From contig CP061009.1 in the NCBI GenBank assembly GCA_025808375.1, forward strand, positions 434,001-498,000: a stretch of 64,000 nucleotides of DNA. The letters run 5' to 3'. The translations under genes and the position numbers were made by a program. Origin of the DNA: Duncaniella muricolitica. GTDB lineage: Bacteria > Bacteroidota > Bacteroidia > Bacteroidales > Muribaculaceae. The stretch's first letter is position 1; each line of letters begins with the position of its first letter. The notes beneath the pieces were generated by a model. It saw nothing but the letters and a program-made list of their open reading frames with translations, was not told the origin of the DNA and searched no databases. Of this stretch, positions 34,126 to 43,991 are shown in pieces.

Positions 34126-36426
34126 TCAGTTGCCGAGGAAGCGGGGGGCGAGGATGTAGGTGCCGATGGAGATGCCGAAGTTCCAGCCTACACCGCCTGT
34201 GGTGTAGTTGCCATAGGCACTCACACTTCCGAGCGGGAGCTTGAAACGAAGCTGCAGTTCTCCGAAAAATTCCGGGTCGCTCAGCCATCGGCCGTAGTGT
34301 GCTCCCGGGCCATCGGTGTCGGGCTGTATCTGACGCAGGGGCAGGAAGCCGTCAAACGCGCCTCTGACCTGAAACGAGTCGGAGAGTTTCCACACCGGCT
34401 CGACCGACACGGTGGCAAACGAGTTGGCTCTGAGCGCGCGGGTAAAGAGGTTGTAGCTCGCCGGGGTGGGGTGCAGGGCTTCGGCTGCGACGATGCTTGC
34501 CTCGTAGGTAGGGAGCAGCTTGCGGGTCGACAGCAGTGCGCGGGCTCCGGTGCCTATGGCCAGACGTCGTCCGAGCTGCCAGTAGTGGTGCGCGCCCATG
34601 TCGAGCTGCACCCAGTTGACGTTGCAGCCGGCACCCGGTTTGAGCGGATTGTCGGAGGTGTAGCGATATTTGCCCGTCACCCCCATGGCTATGGCATGGA
34701 TACGTGAGCCGGCCGAGGGGAGGGCTGTGTCGTCGAGAGTGTTGTGCTCCCATTTCAGAGCCGCCTGCCACAAGTTGAACACACCCTTGTCGCGTCCGGC
34801 AAGAGTGGTCACGTCTCCGAGGTCGCTGTGATAGCGGTCGGTGAGATGGCCCCAGCCGAGCTGTATGTCCAGCCGTGAGCGCAGTGTCGGGCCTATGGTC
34901 AGGAAGCCTTGAGCGAAAAATTCCGACCGTCTGATGAAGTCGGGCTCTTTGATTTCATAAAACAGTTTTTCGGTCTCGTGATATTTAAGCTGCGAGCCTA
35001 CCACCCTGAGTGTCAGTGATGAGGGTCGGCGGGTGTTGTAATAGACCTTAAACTCGCCCTGTCCGGCCAGATAGCTTTGTCCGAGCCATCCGTTGATGTT
35101 GGCGTTGAGCGACTTGAAGCTCAGAGTGTTGTAGCCGGTGTGGAAGAAGAGCATACTGTTGGTCGACGATGAGACGTAGCCCCCTATGCCTACGGTATAG
35201 TTCTCCTTGACCACAGCCTTGTAGTTGAGGGTGAAGGTCGAGTCGGCGGGATTGTAGACGGGTGTGGGCACGAAATTCTGGAGTTTGTCGGAACTGATGG
35301 CGCGGTAATATGCGTCGCGCGCTTGGTCAAACGTCAGAGTCTTCTCCCCCTTGGGAGGAGTGAAGAGCGATTTCAGATAAGCGTTTTCGGCCTCGGTGCC
35401 ACCGGTGACGTTGACCTGCGAGATTTTCATCTTGGGAGTGGCCTTCTTGAAGGCATCGCGCCGGAGCCGCACCTCGTCGCGCGGAGCCACACTCTTGATT
35501 TTCATACGTATGGAGTCAATCATCTCCAGCCCGCGGCGATAGCCTATGTCATATATCTGCTGATATTTTCCGAAGTCGAGCAGGCCGAACTCGTCAAGGT
35601 CGATGCGTATGTTCACGCCCCTGTCATCGGGAAAGGGGTAGGGGTTGGGCTGCATGATCATCTCCTCGAGCTGCGACATGGGGTTGCGCGATGATGGGGG
35701 CGCGTCCTTCGAGCCGACATTCACGCCGATGAGTTTAGGCGGGTCAAACTCGTCGACCATCACATCGACAGGATAATTGTCATAGATGCCGCCGTCATAC
35801 ATGGGCACCCCGTCAAGTTCGATAGGCTCGAATACCATGGGGAACGACATCGACATCCTCACGGCGTCGGCCAGCGACCCCTTGCCGAGCACCACCTTGT
35901 GTTTGGCATAGACATCGGAGGTCACGCATCTGAACGGCACGAACAGACGGTCGAAATCACCGCCGCACTGTGCCGTGTAGCGGCTGTATATGTCGAGAAA
36001 GGCCATGTTCATCGGTATCGGGTTGATGAGGCTCATCGGCAGCACCGATTTGATGCTAGTCGAGTCCTTGCCGAGATTGATGCGCACGAGCGAAGGGGTC
36101 TGTTCCTGCGAGAGAAAGTAGTAGAGGTAATCGGGATCAATCTGGCCGGTGGACCATTCGGCAAATCCGGGCGACGCTATGAGAGCGAGCATCTCGGCCG
36201 GAGTGAAGCCCGAGGCATAGAGGCCGCCGACAATAGCACCCATCGACGTGCCGGTGATGTAGTCGATGGGTATGTCATTGTCTTCCAGAGCCTGTATCAC
36301 ACCTATGTGCGCGATGCCCTTGGCCCCGCCGCCGCTGAGCACGAGGCCCACTTTGCCGCCGGATGACGAAGCGTAAACGTGAAAAAACGCTGCGATAAAC
36401 AGCAACAGTAAACCAATCCTTCTCAT
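34126..36426 (-). CDS. Patatin-like phospholipase with C-terminal Omp85-type barrel
   Basis: 766 residues from the ATG at 36424-36426. A signal peptide (MRRIGLLLLFIAAFFHVYAS) is followed by the patatin domain: GLVLSGGGAKGIAHIG (oxyanion loop), nucleophile Ser in GTSMGAIVGG near residue 63 and catalytic Asp in MYDGGIYDNYPVDV near 230. A POTRA-like segment (KISQVNVTGGTEAENAYLKS) follows, then about 380 residues of beta-strands ending in FGISIGTYILAPRFLGN, an outer-membrane barrel of the BamA/Omp85 kind. This layout is that of type Vd (PlpD-like) lipases. It cleaves phospholipids, probably at the outer membrane. It is transcribed divergently from the TPR gene. Earlier in-frame starts up to 36540 lack a signal sequence. 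Confidence 0.92.
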   Translation of the reverse strand: MRRIGLLLLFIAAFFHVYASSSGGKVGLVLSGGGAKGIAHIGVIQALEDNDIPIDYITGTSMGAIVGGLYASGFTPAEMLALIASPGFAEWSTGQIDPDYLYYFLSQEQTPSLVRINLGKDSTSIKSVLPMSLINPIPMNMAFLDIYSRYTAQCGGDFDRLFVPFRCVTSDVYAKHKVVLGKGSLADAVRMSMSFPMVFEPIELDGVPMYDGGIYDNYPVDVMVDEFDPPKLIGVNVGSKDAPPSSRNPMSQLEEMIMQPNPYPFPDDRGVNIRIDLDEFGLLDFGKYQQIYDIGYRRGLEMIDSIRMKIKSVAPRDEVRLRRDAFKKATPKMKISQVNVTGGTEAENAYLKSLFTPPKGEKTLTFDQARDAYYRAISSDKLQNFVPTPVYNPADSTFTLNYKAVVKENYTVGIGGYVSSSTNSMLFFHTGYNTLSFKSLNANINGWLGQSYLAGQGEFKVYYNTRRPSSLTLRVVGSQLKYHETEKLFYEIKEPDFIRRSEFFAQGFLTIGPTLRSRLDIQLGWGHLTDRYHSDLGDVTTLAGRDKGVFNLWQAALKWEHNTLDDTALPSAGSRIHAIAMGVTGKYRYTSDNPLKPGAGCNVNWVQLDMGAHHYWQLGRRLAIGTGARALLSTRKLLPTYEASIVAAEALHPTPASYNLFTRALRANSFATVSVEPVWKLSDSFQVRGAFDGFLPLRQIQPDTDGPGAHYGRWLSDPEFFGELQLRFKLPLGSVSAYGNYTTGGVGWNFGISIGTYILAPRFLGN

Positions 36427-36496
36427 AAACAATAGTTGAAATGTGAATCTATACAATTTAACAATCCAAGATGGACAATAGATTAGAAAAAAGGTG

Positions 36497-36504
36497 TAAT
36501 TTTG
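36497..36504 (+). promoter_or_regulatory. Probable -7 element of the TPR gene
   Basis: TAATTTTG matches TAnnTTTG and lies 24 bp before the ATG at 36528. No convincing TTTG is seen at the -33 position, so the promoter is incomplete by eye. Confidence 0.5.
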
Positions 36505-36527
36505 CAAAATAAACATATTGAATATAA

Positions 36528-39515
36528 ATGAAACGACCACTCATACTTACAGCGGCCTGCGCACTCGCGTGTGCCGGTACAGTGGCTCAGATAAACAGTC
36601 CTGATGCCCGGGGCTATCTCGAGCGAGCCATTCTTATGTGTGACGACCGCAACTTCGAGGGATGTCTTGACCAGATGTCACATCTGCGCGAACTTGCCGC
36701 GACGGCAGAGCAGCGCGAGCTCGCCTTGTATTACACGGGTCGTGCCCTGCTCGGGCTCGGCGATGCCTCCGCGCCCGATGTGTTGCGCGACTTTCTGCGC
36801 GAATATCCCGTGTCGACCCGCCGCACCGATGTGATGATGATGGTGGGTGACTGGTATTTCAACCGCGGACAGTATGCCGAAGCTCTCACTGAGTATGGTC
36901 AGGTCGACCCTCTCGCCCTTACTTCCTATCGGCAGGACGAGCTCAATTACCGTCAGGCCTATTCCTATCTGATGCTTGGCGAGCCCGAGGCTGCGGCTTC
37001 GCTTTTCCGCACCCTCCAGAGCAAGCCCGAGTGGAAAAACGCCGCCCGATATTATCTCGGTTACATAGCTTATACCAAAAACGATTATCCGCTGGCTCTC
37101 CAGTATTTCCGCGGACTCGACACCACTGTCGAGCCGGCCTGTGCGGCTCCCTACTATGAAGCGCAGATATATTTCGCTCAGGGTGAGTATGACAAGAGTC
37201 TCGCTCTGGCCCGTCAGTTGCTTGCCTCGGGCCGTGTGGCGCAGTTCACCCCCGAGTGCAACCGTATAGCCGGCGAGTCGCTCTATAATCTGGGACGGGC
37301 CTCCGAGGCTGTGCCCTATCTGTGGAAATATTGCGCCGAGGCCGCCAATCCGGCTCCGTCGGCTTTCTATATACTCGGAGTGAGCGAGTATGAGAAGGGC
37401 GATTATGACGCATCGGTCAAGCTCTTCCAGCAGGCCATCGGTTCACACTCGGCCATGGAGCAGAGCGCGTGGCTCTATCTCGGCCAGTCCTATCTGAAAC
37501 GCGGCGACAAGTCACAGGCTCTGATGGCGTTTGAAAACGCCTATAAGGTCGACTATGACCGCGAGGTGCGCGAGACGGCATTCTATAATTATGCAGTGGC
37601 CCGCATGGACGGCGGCCGTGTGCCTTTCGGCAACTCGGTGTCGCTCCTCGAAAGTTTTCTCAGCGAGTATCCCGACTCGCCCTATAGTGCCGATGTGCAG
37701 CGTTACATCGTCACCGGCTATATGAGCGACAATGACTATACCGGCGCGCTTGCCGCTATCAACAAGGTCAAAAATCCATCGGCCGAAATGCTCAAGGCCA
37801 AGCAGAGAGTGCTCTTCGTGCTCGGCACGCGCGAGTATTCGTCGGGCCGTGTGGCCGACGCCATAACCCACCTGACCGAAGCGCGCTCGCTCTCGCGATA
37901 TGACGCCTCGATAGCCCGCCAGTGTGACATGTGGCTCGGTGACTGCTACTACACCCGCGGCAACTATGACGCTGCCGCCCGCTCATATCTCGACTATCTC
38001 TACGCCACGCCCGAGACTGAGACCTCCGACGTGGCCCTTGCCCGCTATGACCTCGGCTACACCCGCTTTGCCCAGGAGCGTTACAAGGAGGCGATGGCCG
38101 ACTTCTCCGACGTCATCACGCTGCTCGACCGCGGCACCTCACTCCCCGCCTCGATGCTTCCCGACGCCTACAGCCGCATGGCCGACTGCTCCTATTATAT
38201 AGGACAATACGAGGCGGCTGCGTCGGAATACAAGAAGGCCTATGACCTCAATCCGGCTTCGGGCGACTACGCGCTCTATCAGTATGCCATAATGAAAGGT
38301 CTGCTCAAAGACCATCAGTCCAAGATAGCCACCATCGACAATCTCGTGTCACGTTTCCCCTCGTCGGGTCTGCTCCCCCAGGCTCTGCTCGAGAAAGCCG
38401 AGAGCCAGTCGGCACTCGGTGACACCAAGGCGGCCATCAGGACTTACAACGAACTCGTAGGCAAGTATGCCGGCACGGCCCCCGGCCGCAACGGTTATCT
38501 CCAGCTTGCCATCACGTATATCAACACCGGCGACCGCTCCAAGGGCATCGACACCTACAAGCAGGTCATCACGACCTTCCCCTCAAGCGAAGAGGCGCGC
38601 ATAGCCGCCGACGACCTCAAGCAGCTCTATGCCGCCGATGGCCGTCTGCCCGAGTTTGTGGCATTTCTCGCCTCGGTGCCCAATGCACCCAAGTATGAAG
38701 CGTCAGAACTCGAGGAGAGTGCTTATCAGGCCGCCGAGAACGCCTATATCAACTCAGGCTCCACCACAGGTCTGCTCGGTTATATCAGGGATTATCCCGA
38801 CGGAGCCTCGCGAGCCTCGGCTCTCTACTATCTGGCCGACGCCGCGTGGAACGAAGGCAAGGCCTCCGAGGCTCAGAACTATGCCACACAGGTGCTGCTC
38901 AGTCATCCCGACTCGGAAGTGGCCGAGGATGCCCTGCTCATCAAGGCCCAGGCCGAGAGCGAGCTGGGCAAGACGGAGATTGCCTACAGCTCATTCCTCG
39001 AACTCGAGAGCCATGCCTCGGGCTCCAATATGCTGCGCGACGCCCGTCTCGGCATGATGCGCACGGCCATGGACCTCTCCAAATATGACGAGGCGGTGGC
39101 CGCCGCCGACAAACTGCTGGCCTCGACAGCCGCCAACTCGCCCGCCGACATGGCCGAGGTGCGTTTCACCCGCGCCATGGCCAACGACCGTCTCGGTCAT
39201 CACGACGAGGCTTACAAGGACTGGACGTCGCTTGCCTCCAACACATCCGAACTCTACGGAGCCAAGAGTGCCTATTATATGGGCCAGTCGCTCTTTGACC
39301 GCGGCCAGACAGCCAAGGCCAAGACTGTGACCGACGCGCTCATCTCGTCCGACACTCCCCACAGCTACTGGCTGGCGCGCGGATTTGTGCTCTACAGCGA
39401 CATACTGCGCAAGGAGGGCAACGAGTTTGAGGCCAACGAGTATCTCAAGTCGCTCCGCTCCAACTATCCCGGCTCAGAGGCCGACATTTTCCAGATGATA
39501 GATGCGAGACTCTGA
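36528..39515 (+). CDS. Large tetratricopeptide-repeat protein, exported
   Basis: 995 residues. A signal peptide (MKRPLILTAACALACAGTVA) is followed by TPR-like helical pairs along the whole length, for example ALYYTGRALLGLGDASAPDV, AWLYLGQSYLKRGDKSQALM, ARYDLGYTRFAQERYKEAMA and GYLQLAITYINTGDRSKGID. No enzymatic domain is visible, so it is probably a periplasmic or outer-membrane-associated scaffold. The TonB-receptor-like barrel gene starts 38 bp downstream, separated only by a heptamer array; the pair is likely one operon and may form one envelope complex. The family's exact role is unknown. Confidence 0.88.
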   Translation: MKRPLILTAACALACAGTVAQINSPDARGYLERAILMCDDRNFEGCLDQMSHLRELAATAEQRELALYYTGRALLGLGDASAPDVLRDFLREYPVSTRRTDVMMMVGDWYFNRGQYAEALTEYGQVDPLALTSYRQDELNYRQAYSYLMLGEPEAAASLFRTLQSKPEWKNAARYYLGYIAYTKNDYPLALQYFRGLDTTVEPACAAPYYEAQIYFAQGEYDKSLALARQLLASGRVAQFTPECNRIAGESLYNLGRASEAVPYLWKYCAEAANPAPSAFYILGVSEYEKGDYDASVKLFQQAIGSHSAMEQSAWLYLGQSYLKRGDKSQALMAFENAYKVDYDREVRETAFYNYAVARMDGGRVPFGNSVSLLESFLSEYPDSPYSADVQRYIVTGYMSDNDYTGALAAINKVKNPSAEMLKAKQRVLFVLGTREYSSGRVADAITHLTEARSLSRYDASIARQCDMWLGDCYYTRGNYDAAARSYLDYLYATPETETSDVALARYDLGYTRFAQERYKEAMADFSDVITLLDRGTSLPASMLPDAYSRMADCSYYIGQYEAAASEYKKAYDLNPASGDYALYQYAIMKGLLKDHQSKIATIDNLVSRFPSSGLLPQALLEKAESQSALGDTKAAIRTYNELVGKYAGTAPGRNGYLQLAITYINTGDRSKGIDTYKQVITTFPSSEEARIAADDLKQLYAADGRLPEFVAFLASVPNAPKYEASELEESAYQAAENAYINSGSTTGLLGYIRDYPDGASRASALYYLADAAWNEGKASEAQNYATQVLLSHPDSEVAEDALLIKAQAESELGKTEIAYSSFLELESHASGSNMLRDARLGMMRTAMDLSKYDEAVAAADKLLASTAANSPADMAEVRFTRAMANDRLGHHDEAYKDWTSLASNTSELYGAKSAYYMGQSLFDRGQTAKAKTVTDALISSDTPHSYWLARGFVLYSDILRKEGNEFEANEYLKSLRSNYPGSEADIFQMIDARL

Positions 39516-39527
39516 TGAGAGAGATGA

Positions 39528-39548
39528 AAGTTTAAAGTTTATAGTTTA
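39528..39548. repeat. Heptamer array, RAGTTTA type (3 units)
   Basis: aagttta, aagttta, tagttta in exact 7-bp register between the TPR stop (39515) and the barrel gene start (39554). It occupies most of the intergenic space and the likely ribosome binding region. Confidence 0.82.
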
Positions 39549-39553
39549 GACCA

Positions 39554-41293
39554 ATGAAAAAAACAGCAATCTTATCCTCGCTTTTCGCTCTCTTTTTCTC
39601 CGGGAGTGTCATGGGCCAGGAATTACATAAGGATATAACCGTCGAGCAGGAGATCACCCCCTCGCGCCGCGAGGCTTCGCGTATAGCGGTGCTCCCCACG
39701 GTGACGCTTTCGCCCGTGCGCGCCTCCTCGCTGGCTTACAGCAACAAGGTGGTGACCACACGGGTGCCCAACTCTTTTGCCCGTCTCGATCCCGTGGCGT
39801 GGGGCGACAAGATATACACCTCGCCCTATCGCGGATATTTCGATTTTGGCATCGGCGGTCCGCTCTTTATGGGTGACATATCGGCCGGCTACCGTATAGT
39901 CGACCGCGAGAAGACACGTCTCAACCTGTGGGGACAGTATAACGGTGACGTGTACAAGCGCACAGGCACCACGTGGCACGACCACACCGCCTCGCTCGGT
40001 CTCGACCTCCGTCAGACCGTCGGCAGCAGTTCGTCGCTCGAGGCCGGACTCGACTACACCTACGGATTTCACGACATGGCCGCCTTTGAAGGAGGCCGCT
40101 TCTCTCAGTCCACCTCGCGTGTCAACGCCTCGGTGAGCCTGTCGGGCCGACATTCGGGCTTTGACTATGAAGCCGGTCTGCGTTACGGACATTTCGGATA
40201 TTACAACCCCCACTTTCCGGTGCTTAAACCGGTGGCTGAGGGCATTACCGACCCCTACAACGGATATGAGCCCGCCCGGCAGAATCTGCTCGGCGTCACT
40301 CTTGGCGGACGCCTCGAGACCGGCGTCACGTCACATGTGGGCGTAGACCTGTCGGCCGACTTCCTTGCCACAGGCCGGCACTATGTGGCCACGCTCCCGT
40401 TCTATGACGAGGCCGCCACACTGATGCGCTCGCGCACCACGGGACTCGTGACCGTCACCCCTTACTTTGAGAACCGTACATCGGCCACCACACTGCGCAT
40501 AGGTGCCGATGTGGACTTTGCCGTCAATTCGGGCAAGACAATACGCGTGGCTCCCGACGTGACCTTTGCCTGGCACGGATTGCAGATACTCGGCATCGAA
40601 CTGAAAGCCTACGGTGGCTCGACGCTCAACACTCTTGCCTCGCTCTATGACATCTCGCCTTACATGAACGGCTCGCTCGCCTATCGTCCGAGCCACATGC
40701 CTTATGCCTTTGACGCCAAGGTGGCTTTCGGCCCGTTTTTCGGCGGCACCATTGAGCTGTTTGGCGGCTATGCCAAGGCTGACGACCAGCTTATGCCCGT
40801 TGCGGGCGGCATCTATCCCGCCGGAGGAGTGTGGGAGAGCGTCGACATCAAGGGTTACCGTTACGGAGCGCGCATAGGTTATGACAACGGCCGCACTTTT
40901 GCAGTGAGCGCGTCATATGAGGGTGCTCCATCCAAGTGGAACCGCGCATGGTATGACAACTGCGACCGTGCCCGCCACATAGCTGCGGCCGACCTCAAGG
41001 TGCGTCCCGTCGACAAGCTCACCGTCACGCTCGGCTATGAGTTCCGCGGCGGACGCGCATGCTATATGTATGCCCCCGAGACAGTCGATATGGCCGGATT
41101 TGACATCTATCCTCTCACACGCGTGTCGCTCGGAGCCGTAAGCAATCTCAAGCTGGGCGCAGGCTATGCCGCCACCGATAGGCTGACCCTCTTTGTGCAC
41201 GGCGAAAACCTCCTGGGACGCAAGAGCTATTACATCGGCGGACGTCCCGTGCAGAGCGCGAACGGCATGATAGGCGCGGCCCTGAAATTCTGA
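39554..41293 (+). CDS. TonB-dependent receptor-like outer membrane beta-barrel
   Basis: 579 residues with a signal peptide (MKKTAILSSLFALFFSGSVMGQ). A short N-terminal region with no recognisable plug domain is followed by about 480 residues of alternating amphipathic strands (YRGYFDFGIGGPLFMGDISA, FAVSASYEGAPSKWN, LTVTLGYEFRGGRACYMY) ending with SANGMIGAALKF, a terminal strand with the aromatic last residue expected for BAM-inserted proteins. The missing plug and TonB box mean it may be a porin-like or structural barrel instead of an active transporter. It is paired with the TPR gene upstream. Substrate unknown. Confidence 0.8.
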   Translation: MKKTAILSSLFALFFSGSVMGQELHKDITVEQEITPSRREASRIAVLPTVTLSPVRASSLAYSNKVVTTRVPNSFARLDPVAWGDKIYTSPYRGYFDFGIGGPLFMGDISAGYRIVDREKTRLNLWGQYNGDVYKRTGTTWHDHTASLGLDLRQTVGSSSSLEAGLDYTYGFHDMAAFEGGRFSQSTSRVNASVSLSGRHSGFDYEAGLRYGHFGYYNPHFPVLKPVAEGITDPYNGYEPARQNLLGVTLGGRLETGVTSHVGVDLSADFLATGRHYVATLPFYDEAATLMRSRTTGLVTVTPYFENRTSATTLRIGADVDFAVNSGKTIRVAPDVTFAWHGLQILGIELKAYGGSTLNTLASLYDISPYMNGSLAYRPSHMPYAFDAKVAFGPFFGGTIELFGGYAKADDQLMPVAGGIYPAGGVWESVDIKGYRYGARIGYDNGRTFAVSASYEGAPSKWNRAWYDNCDRARHIAAADLKVRPVDKLTVTLGYEFRGGRACYMYAPETVDMAGFDIYPLTRVSLGAVSNLKLGAGYAATDRLTLFVHGENLLGRKSYYIGGRPVQSANGMIGAALKF

Positions 41294-41349
41294 ACCTTTG
41301 ACCTCGCGGGGATGTTTATATCGTAGACTTAACAAAATAACATTACGAT

Positions 41350-41934
41350 ATGAGCACCAAGAAAAAATCCATCAAGGGCACCAAGACTGAAGCCAATCTT
41401 GTGGCTGCCTATATGAGTGAATCGGCCGCCTATTCGCGCTACACTTACTATGCCTCACAGGCCGAGAAGGAAAAATATTTTCCCATCGCGGAAGTGTTTA
41501 CCGAGACTGCGGCCAACGAGCTGCGTCACGGCAAGGTATTCTTCAAGTTTCTTGAAGGCGGCTCGGTGGGCTGCAAGCTCAATGTCGACGCCGGCGTAAT
41601 AGGCGACACCGCTTCCAATCTTGCCACCGCCGCTCATGAGGAGATGGTGGAGGGCGTAGAGCAGTATCGCAACGCCGCCAAGGTGGCCGAGAAGGAGGGA
41701 TTCGCAGAAATAGCCGAGCACTTCAACGCCATTGCCGACATCGAGGAGCATCACCGCCAGCGTTTCGAGGCCTATCTCAAGCAGGTCAAGGAGGGCACCG
41801 TGTGGAAGCGTGACGAGCCCATCAAGTGGCAGTGTATGGTGTGTGGCTACATCTATGAAGGCACCGAGCCTCCAATGGAGTGTCCCGCCTGTGACCATCC
41901 CCAGTGTCACTACAAGGCAATGGATATGGAATAA
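41350..41934 (+). CDS. rbr: Rubrerythrin
   Basis: 194 residues. The ferritin-like diiron domain (about 1-150) has the expected Glu/His ligands: MSESAAYSRYTYYA, ETAANELRHGK, HEEMVEG and FNAIADIEEHHRQRF. The C-terminal rubredoxin domain has CMVCGYIYEG and CPACDHP, four Cys binding one iron. It reduces hydrogen peroxide to water in the cytoplasm, an oxidative-stress enzyme of anaerobes. It is monocistronic by position: 56 bp after the barrel gene and followed by a very long hairpin shared with the convergent outer-membrane protein gene. A weak promoter-like TTTG lies near 41297. Confidence 0.96.
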   Translation: MSTKKKSIKGTKTEANLVAAYMSESAAYSRYTYYASQAEKEKYFPIAEVFTETAANELRHGKVFFKFLEGGSVGCKLNVDAGVIGDTASNLATAAHEEMVEGVEQYRNAAKVAEKEGFAEIAEHFNAIADIEEHHRQRFEAYLKQVKEGTVWKRDEPIKWQCMVCGYIYEGTEPPMECPACDHPQCHYKAMDME

Positions 41935-41948
41935 ACACGATAACTCTT

Positions 41949-41995
41949 AGGATACAAAAGTCCTGAAAGATACAAAAGAAACAAAAGTTTTCAAT
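41949..41995 (+). repeat. gatacaaaag repeat family, copy B
   Basis: aggatacaaaagtcctgaaa followed by gatacaaaagaaacaaaag, similar to the copies at 25991 and 48204. It forms the left arm of the long hairpin after rubrerythrin. Confidence 0.65.
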
Positions 41996-42045
41996 CCTTA
42001 TGTAAAGCAATTGCATTACAAGGATTGAAAACTTTTGTTTCTTTT
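41974..42045. terminator. Long hairpin between convergent rbr and OMP genes
   Basis: The left arm starting at aaaagaaacaaaag (41974) pairs with the right arm ending cttttgtttctttt (42045) over roughly 30 bp, with a 2-base bulge. It lies between convergent genes and has T-rich and A-rich flanks, so it can serve as a terminator in both directions. Confidence 0.75.
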
Positions 42046-42104
42046 GAGGCTTCTAAATAGCTATTATACAACGGCTGTCTGTCTCGTTGACACTTATGTC
42101 ACGT

Positions 42105-43511
42105 TCAGTCTTTGGAAAAGAGACTGAATGTGCGTTTCCAACCGATGGATACGTAGAGGCCTGACAGATTACAGCCATCCTTCTTGATGTGTATCGATTC
42201 GAAGTGATTGGATTGATATCCATTCAGATTGCCTGACTGGTTGATTACTTTGTCAATTTTGTTATAACCGTTGGTAATTTCATAGCCTACGCGAGCTTCA
42301 AGGTATGAATTGTTGGTCGTACGCCATGAAATGCCGATGGCCGGCCGACAGAAGATGCCGTTTCCACTGATTTCGTTGTCTTGTAAAGGAGAACTGATGT
42401 ACATCTCTTCGTAGCAAATTTTTCGATATCCTAAATCAACCGATGCGACGGGCGAGAAACGATTGTTGTTTAGGCGATATTCTCCACGAAGAAAAAATTT
42501 AAAAGGTCCGATGTCAATATCATCATCATAGTCCAAAGAACGTTGTTCTCCGACCATGTCTCCCTGTCCGTCAGGTTGGCGGAAATAGGTAAGTGACATT
42601 TCAGTGTTTTTTTCTGAACGCGCTCCGTAGCTGAGTCCGAGTGCAAAGCTGAGTTGGGGCGAAAACTTATAGCCTAACTGCATTCCCAGTCCGATTTCAT
42701 CAACACCGAAACCCTCAATGCCAAATTCAAAACCTGTATTACGCGTTGGAACCTCGGGCTTGATGCGAGACATGAAATTTGGGTCGGTGCTGCGGTGGAA
42801 ATTAAATCCGACCTTAAAGGCTATCGCACCCGAGCCACCGTTGCCCTCGGTCGGGACGTAGTGTTGATAGCCGACCGACAGGTCGACATCAGTGCGGTGA
42901 TTGAGCGGGATGCGTACGCCGGGCATTATTGAAAACATTACAAAGTTTGGTGTGGAGACTGTGACGGCATGTTTGCCTGAGCCTACAGTCTTATCGCCTG
43001 CGGTGTTTATGGCGTAGCCCAACTGAATGTCGCCGAAAGGTGTGATTTGTGTCGAACTGAGCGGGAAAAAGCCTTTGAAGTCGGCATAAATAGGTATGAT
43101 GGCATCTCCGTCACCCGCAGGTATCTGAACGCCTGAGCCCAGACCGAGTGAAAAGTTGGGGCTGAGACGTTTTGACAGGATGAGGTCGACGGGAATGTTG
43201 CCCGAGCCACCTTTGGTGCCTATATTGTAGCCTGTACCGATGCTGAAGTCAAGACCTTTGTGACGGATGTTGCAGGAGCCGTCGGTCGAAACTGTCGATT
43301 TGTTCTCTTTGGTGATTTTCTCTACCTCGTCCATTTGGTAGACAAAGATACTGCCGTCGCGTGTCTTGATTTTAAGCGACTTTCCCGGGACCTGTTCGAT
43401 GACTTCGCCCTTGATTACACTGCCGTTTTTCAGATAGATTGTCTCCGTGGCTGCGAAGACTGAGGCTGCGGACAATAACAGTCCGGCGGAGAGAGTTAAC
43501 AAACGTCTCAT
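42105..43511 (-). CDS. Outer membrane beta-barrel protein, function unknown
   Basis: 468 residues. A signal peptide (MRRLLTLSAGLLLSAASVFA) is followed by a short SH3-like module (ETIYLKNGSVIKGEVIEQ, KIKTRDGSIFVYQMDEVEKI) and a barrel of about 380 residues with repeated Gly/aromatic strands (DFSIGTGYNIGTKGG, QLGYAINTAGDKTVG, YLEARVGYEITNGYN). The N-terminal module recurs in Bacteroidetes envelope proteins of unknown role. The barrel could be structural or porin-like. It is convergent with rubrerythrin; upstream lies about 1.1 kb without genes. The sequence is less GC-rich than the preceding block. Confidence 0.8.
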   Translation of the reverse strand: MRRLLTLSAGLLLSAASVFAATETIYLKNGSVIKGEVIEQVPGKSLKIKTRDGSIFVYQMDEVEKITKENKSTVSTDGSCNIRHKGLDFSIGTGYNIGTKGGSGNIPVDLILSKRLSPNFSLGLGSGVQIPAGDGDAIIPIYADFKGFFPLSSTQITPFGDIQLGYAINTAGDKTVGSGKHAVTVSTPNFVMFSIMPGVRIPLNHRTDVDLSVGYQHYVPTEGNGGSGAIAFKVGFNFHRSTDPNFMSRIKPEVPTRNTGFEFGIEGFGVDEIGLGMQLGYKFSPQLSFALGLSYGARSEKNTEMSLTYFRQPDGQGDMVGEQRSLDYDDDIDIGPFKFFLRGEYRLNNNRFSPVASVDLGYRKICYEEMYISSPLQDNEISGNGIFCRPAIGISWRTTNNSYLEARVGYEITNGYNKIDKVINQSGNLNGYQSNHFESIHIKKDGCNLSGLYVSIGWKRTFSLFSKD

Positions 43512-43991
43512 AATGGAGTGAATGTTGTGCTACGCTTGCCCCTGACGTTGCGGTTGATACTAAGGTTAAAGATGTACAAAAGCGTGGGCAATGTTTACTG
43601 GATATTCAGTTCTGGGCATCGCCAAACGCCTTCGTAGAAATATACAGTCCACCCCCCACGCCATGCCGATATATATTACCGACCCCGTGCTGTGAGAGGG
43701 GGTGGATACATAACGCACGCATGGAACGTTTTCGACTGCTATATCCTTCTACTAAGATTTGGCGATTTCAGAACTAAGGATTAAGCAAAAACGCTCTCAT
43801 TTACAAAATGATGTCCGACTCTTCAGACATCGCACAAATTTAGTCAAATTAAACAAATCTGACAAACTTTGGATAAAAATATTGAGGATATAAAGGACCA
43901 AGCCGAAGTTACGGTGCTTCACAGATTAATACCCACCCCAATTCTGCTTGACATACGTGTCCGCAGGCATCTCATGCCAGCCTCTCTATAT
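43512..43991. other. Intergenic region, no gene recognised
   Basis: AT-rich sequence with a partly paired C-run/G-run (tccacccccc near 43650 and gggggtgga near 43700) and a small palindromic string (atgtccgactcttcagacat near 43811). No coding frame stands out. It leads into the REP-like element at 43992. Confidence 0.4.
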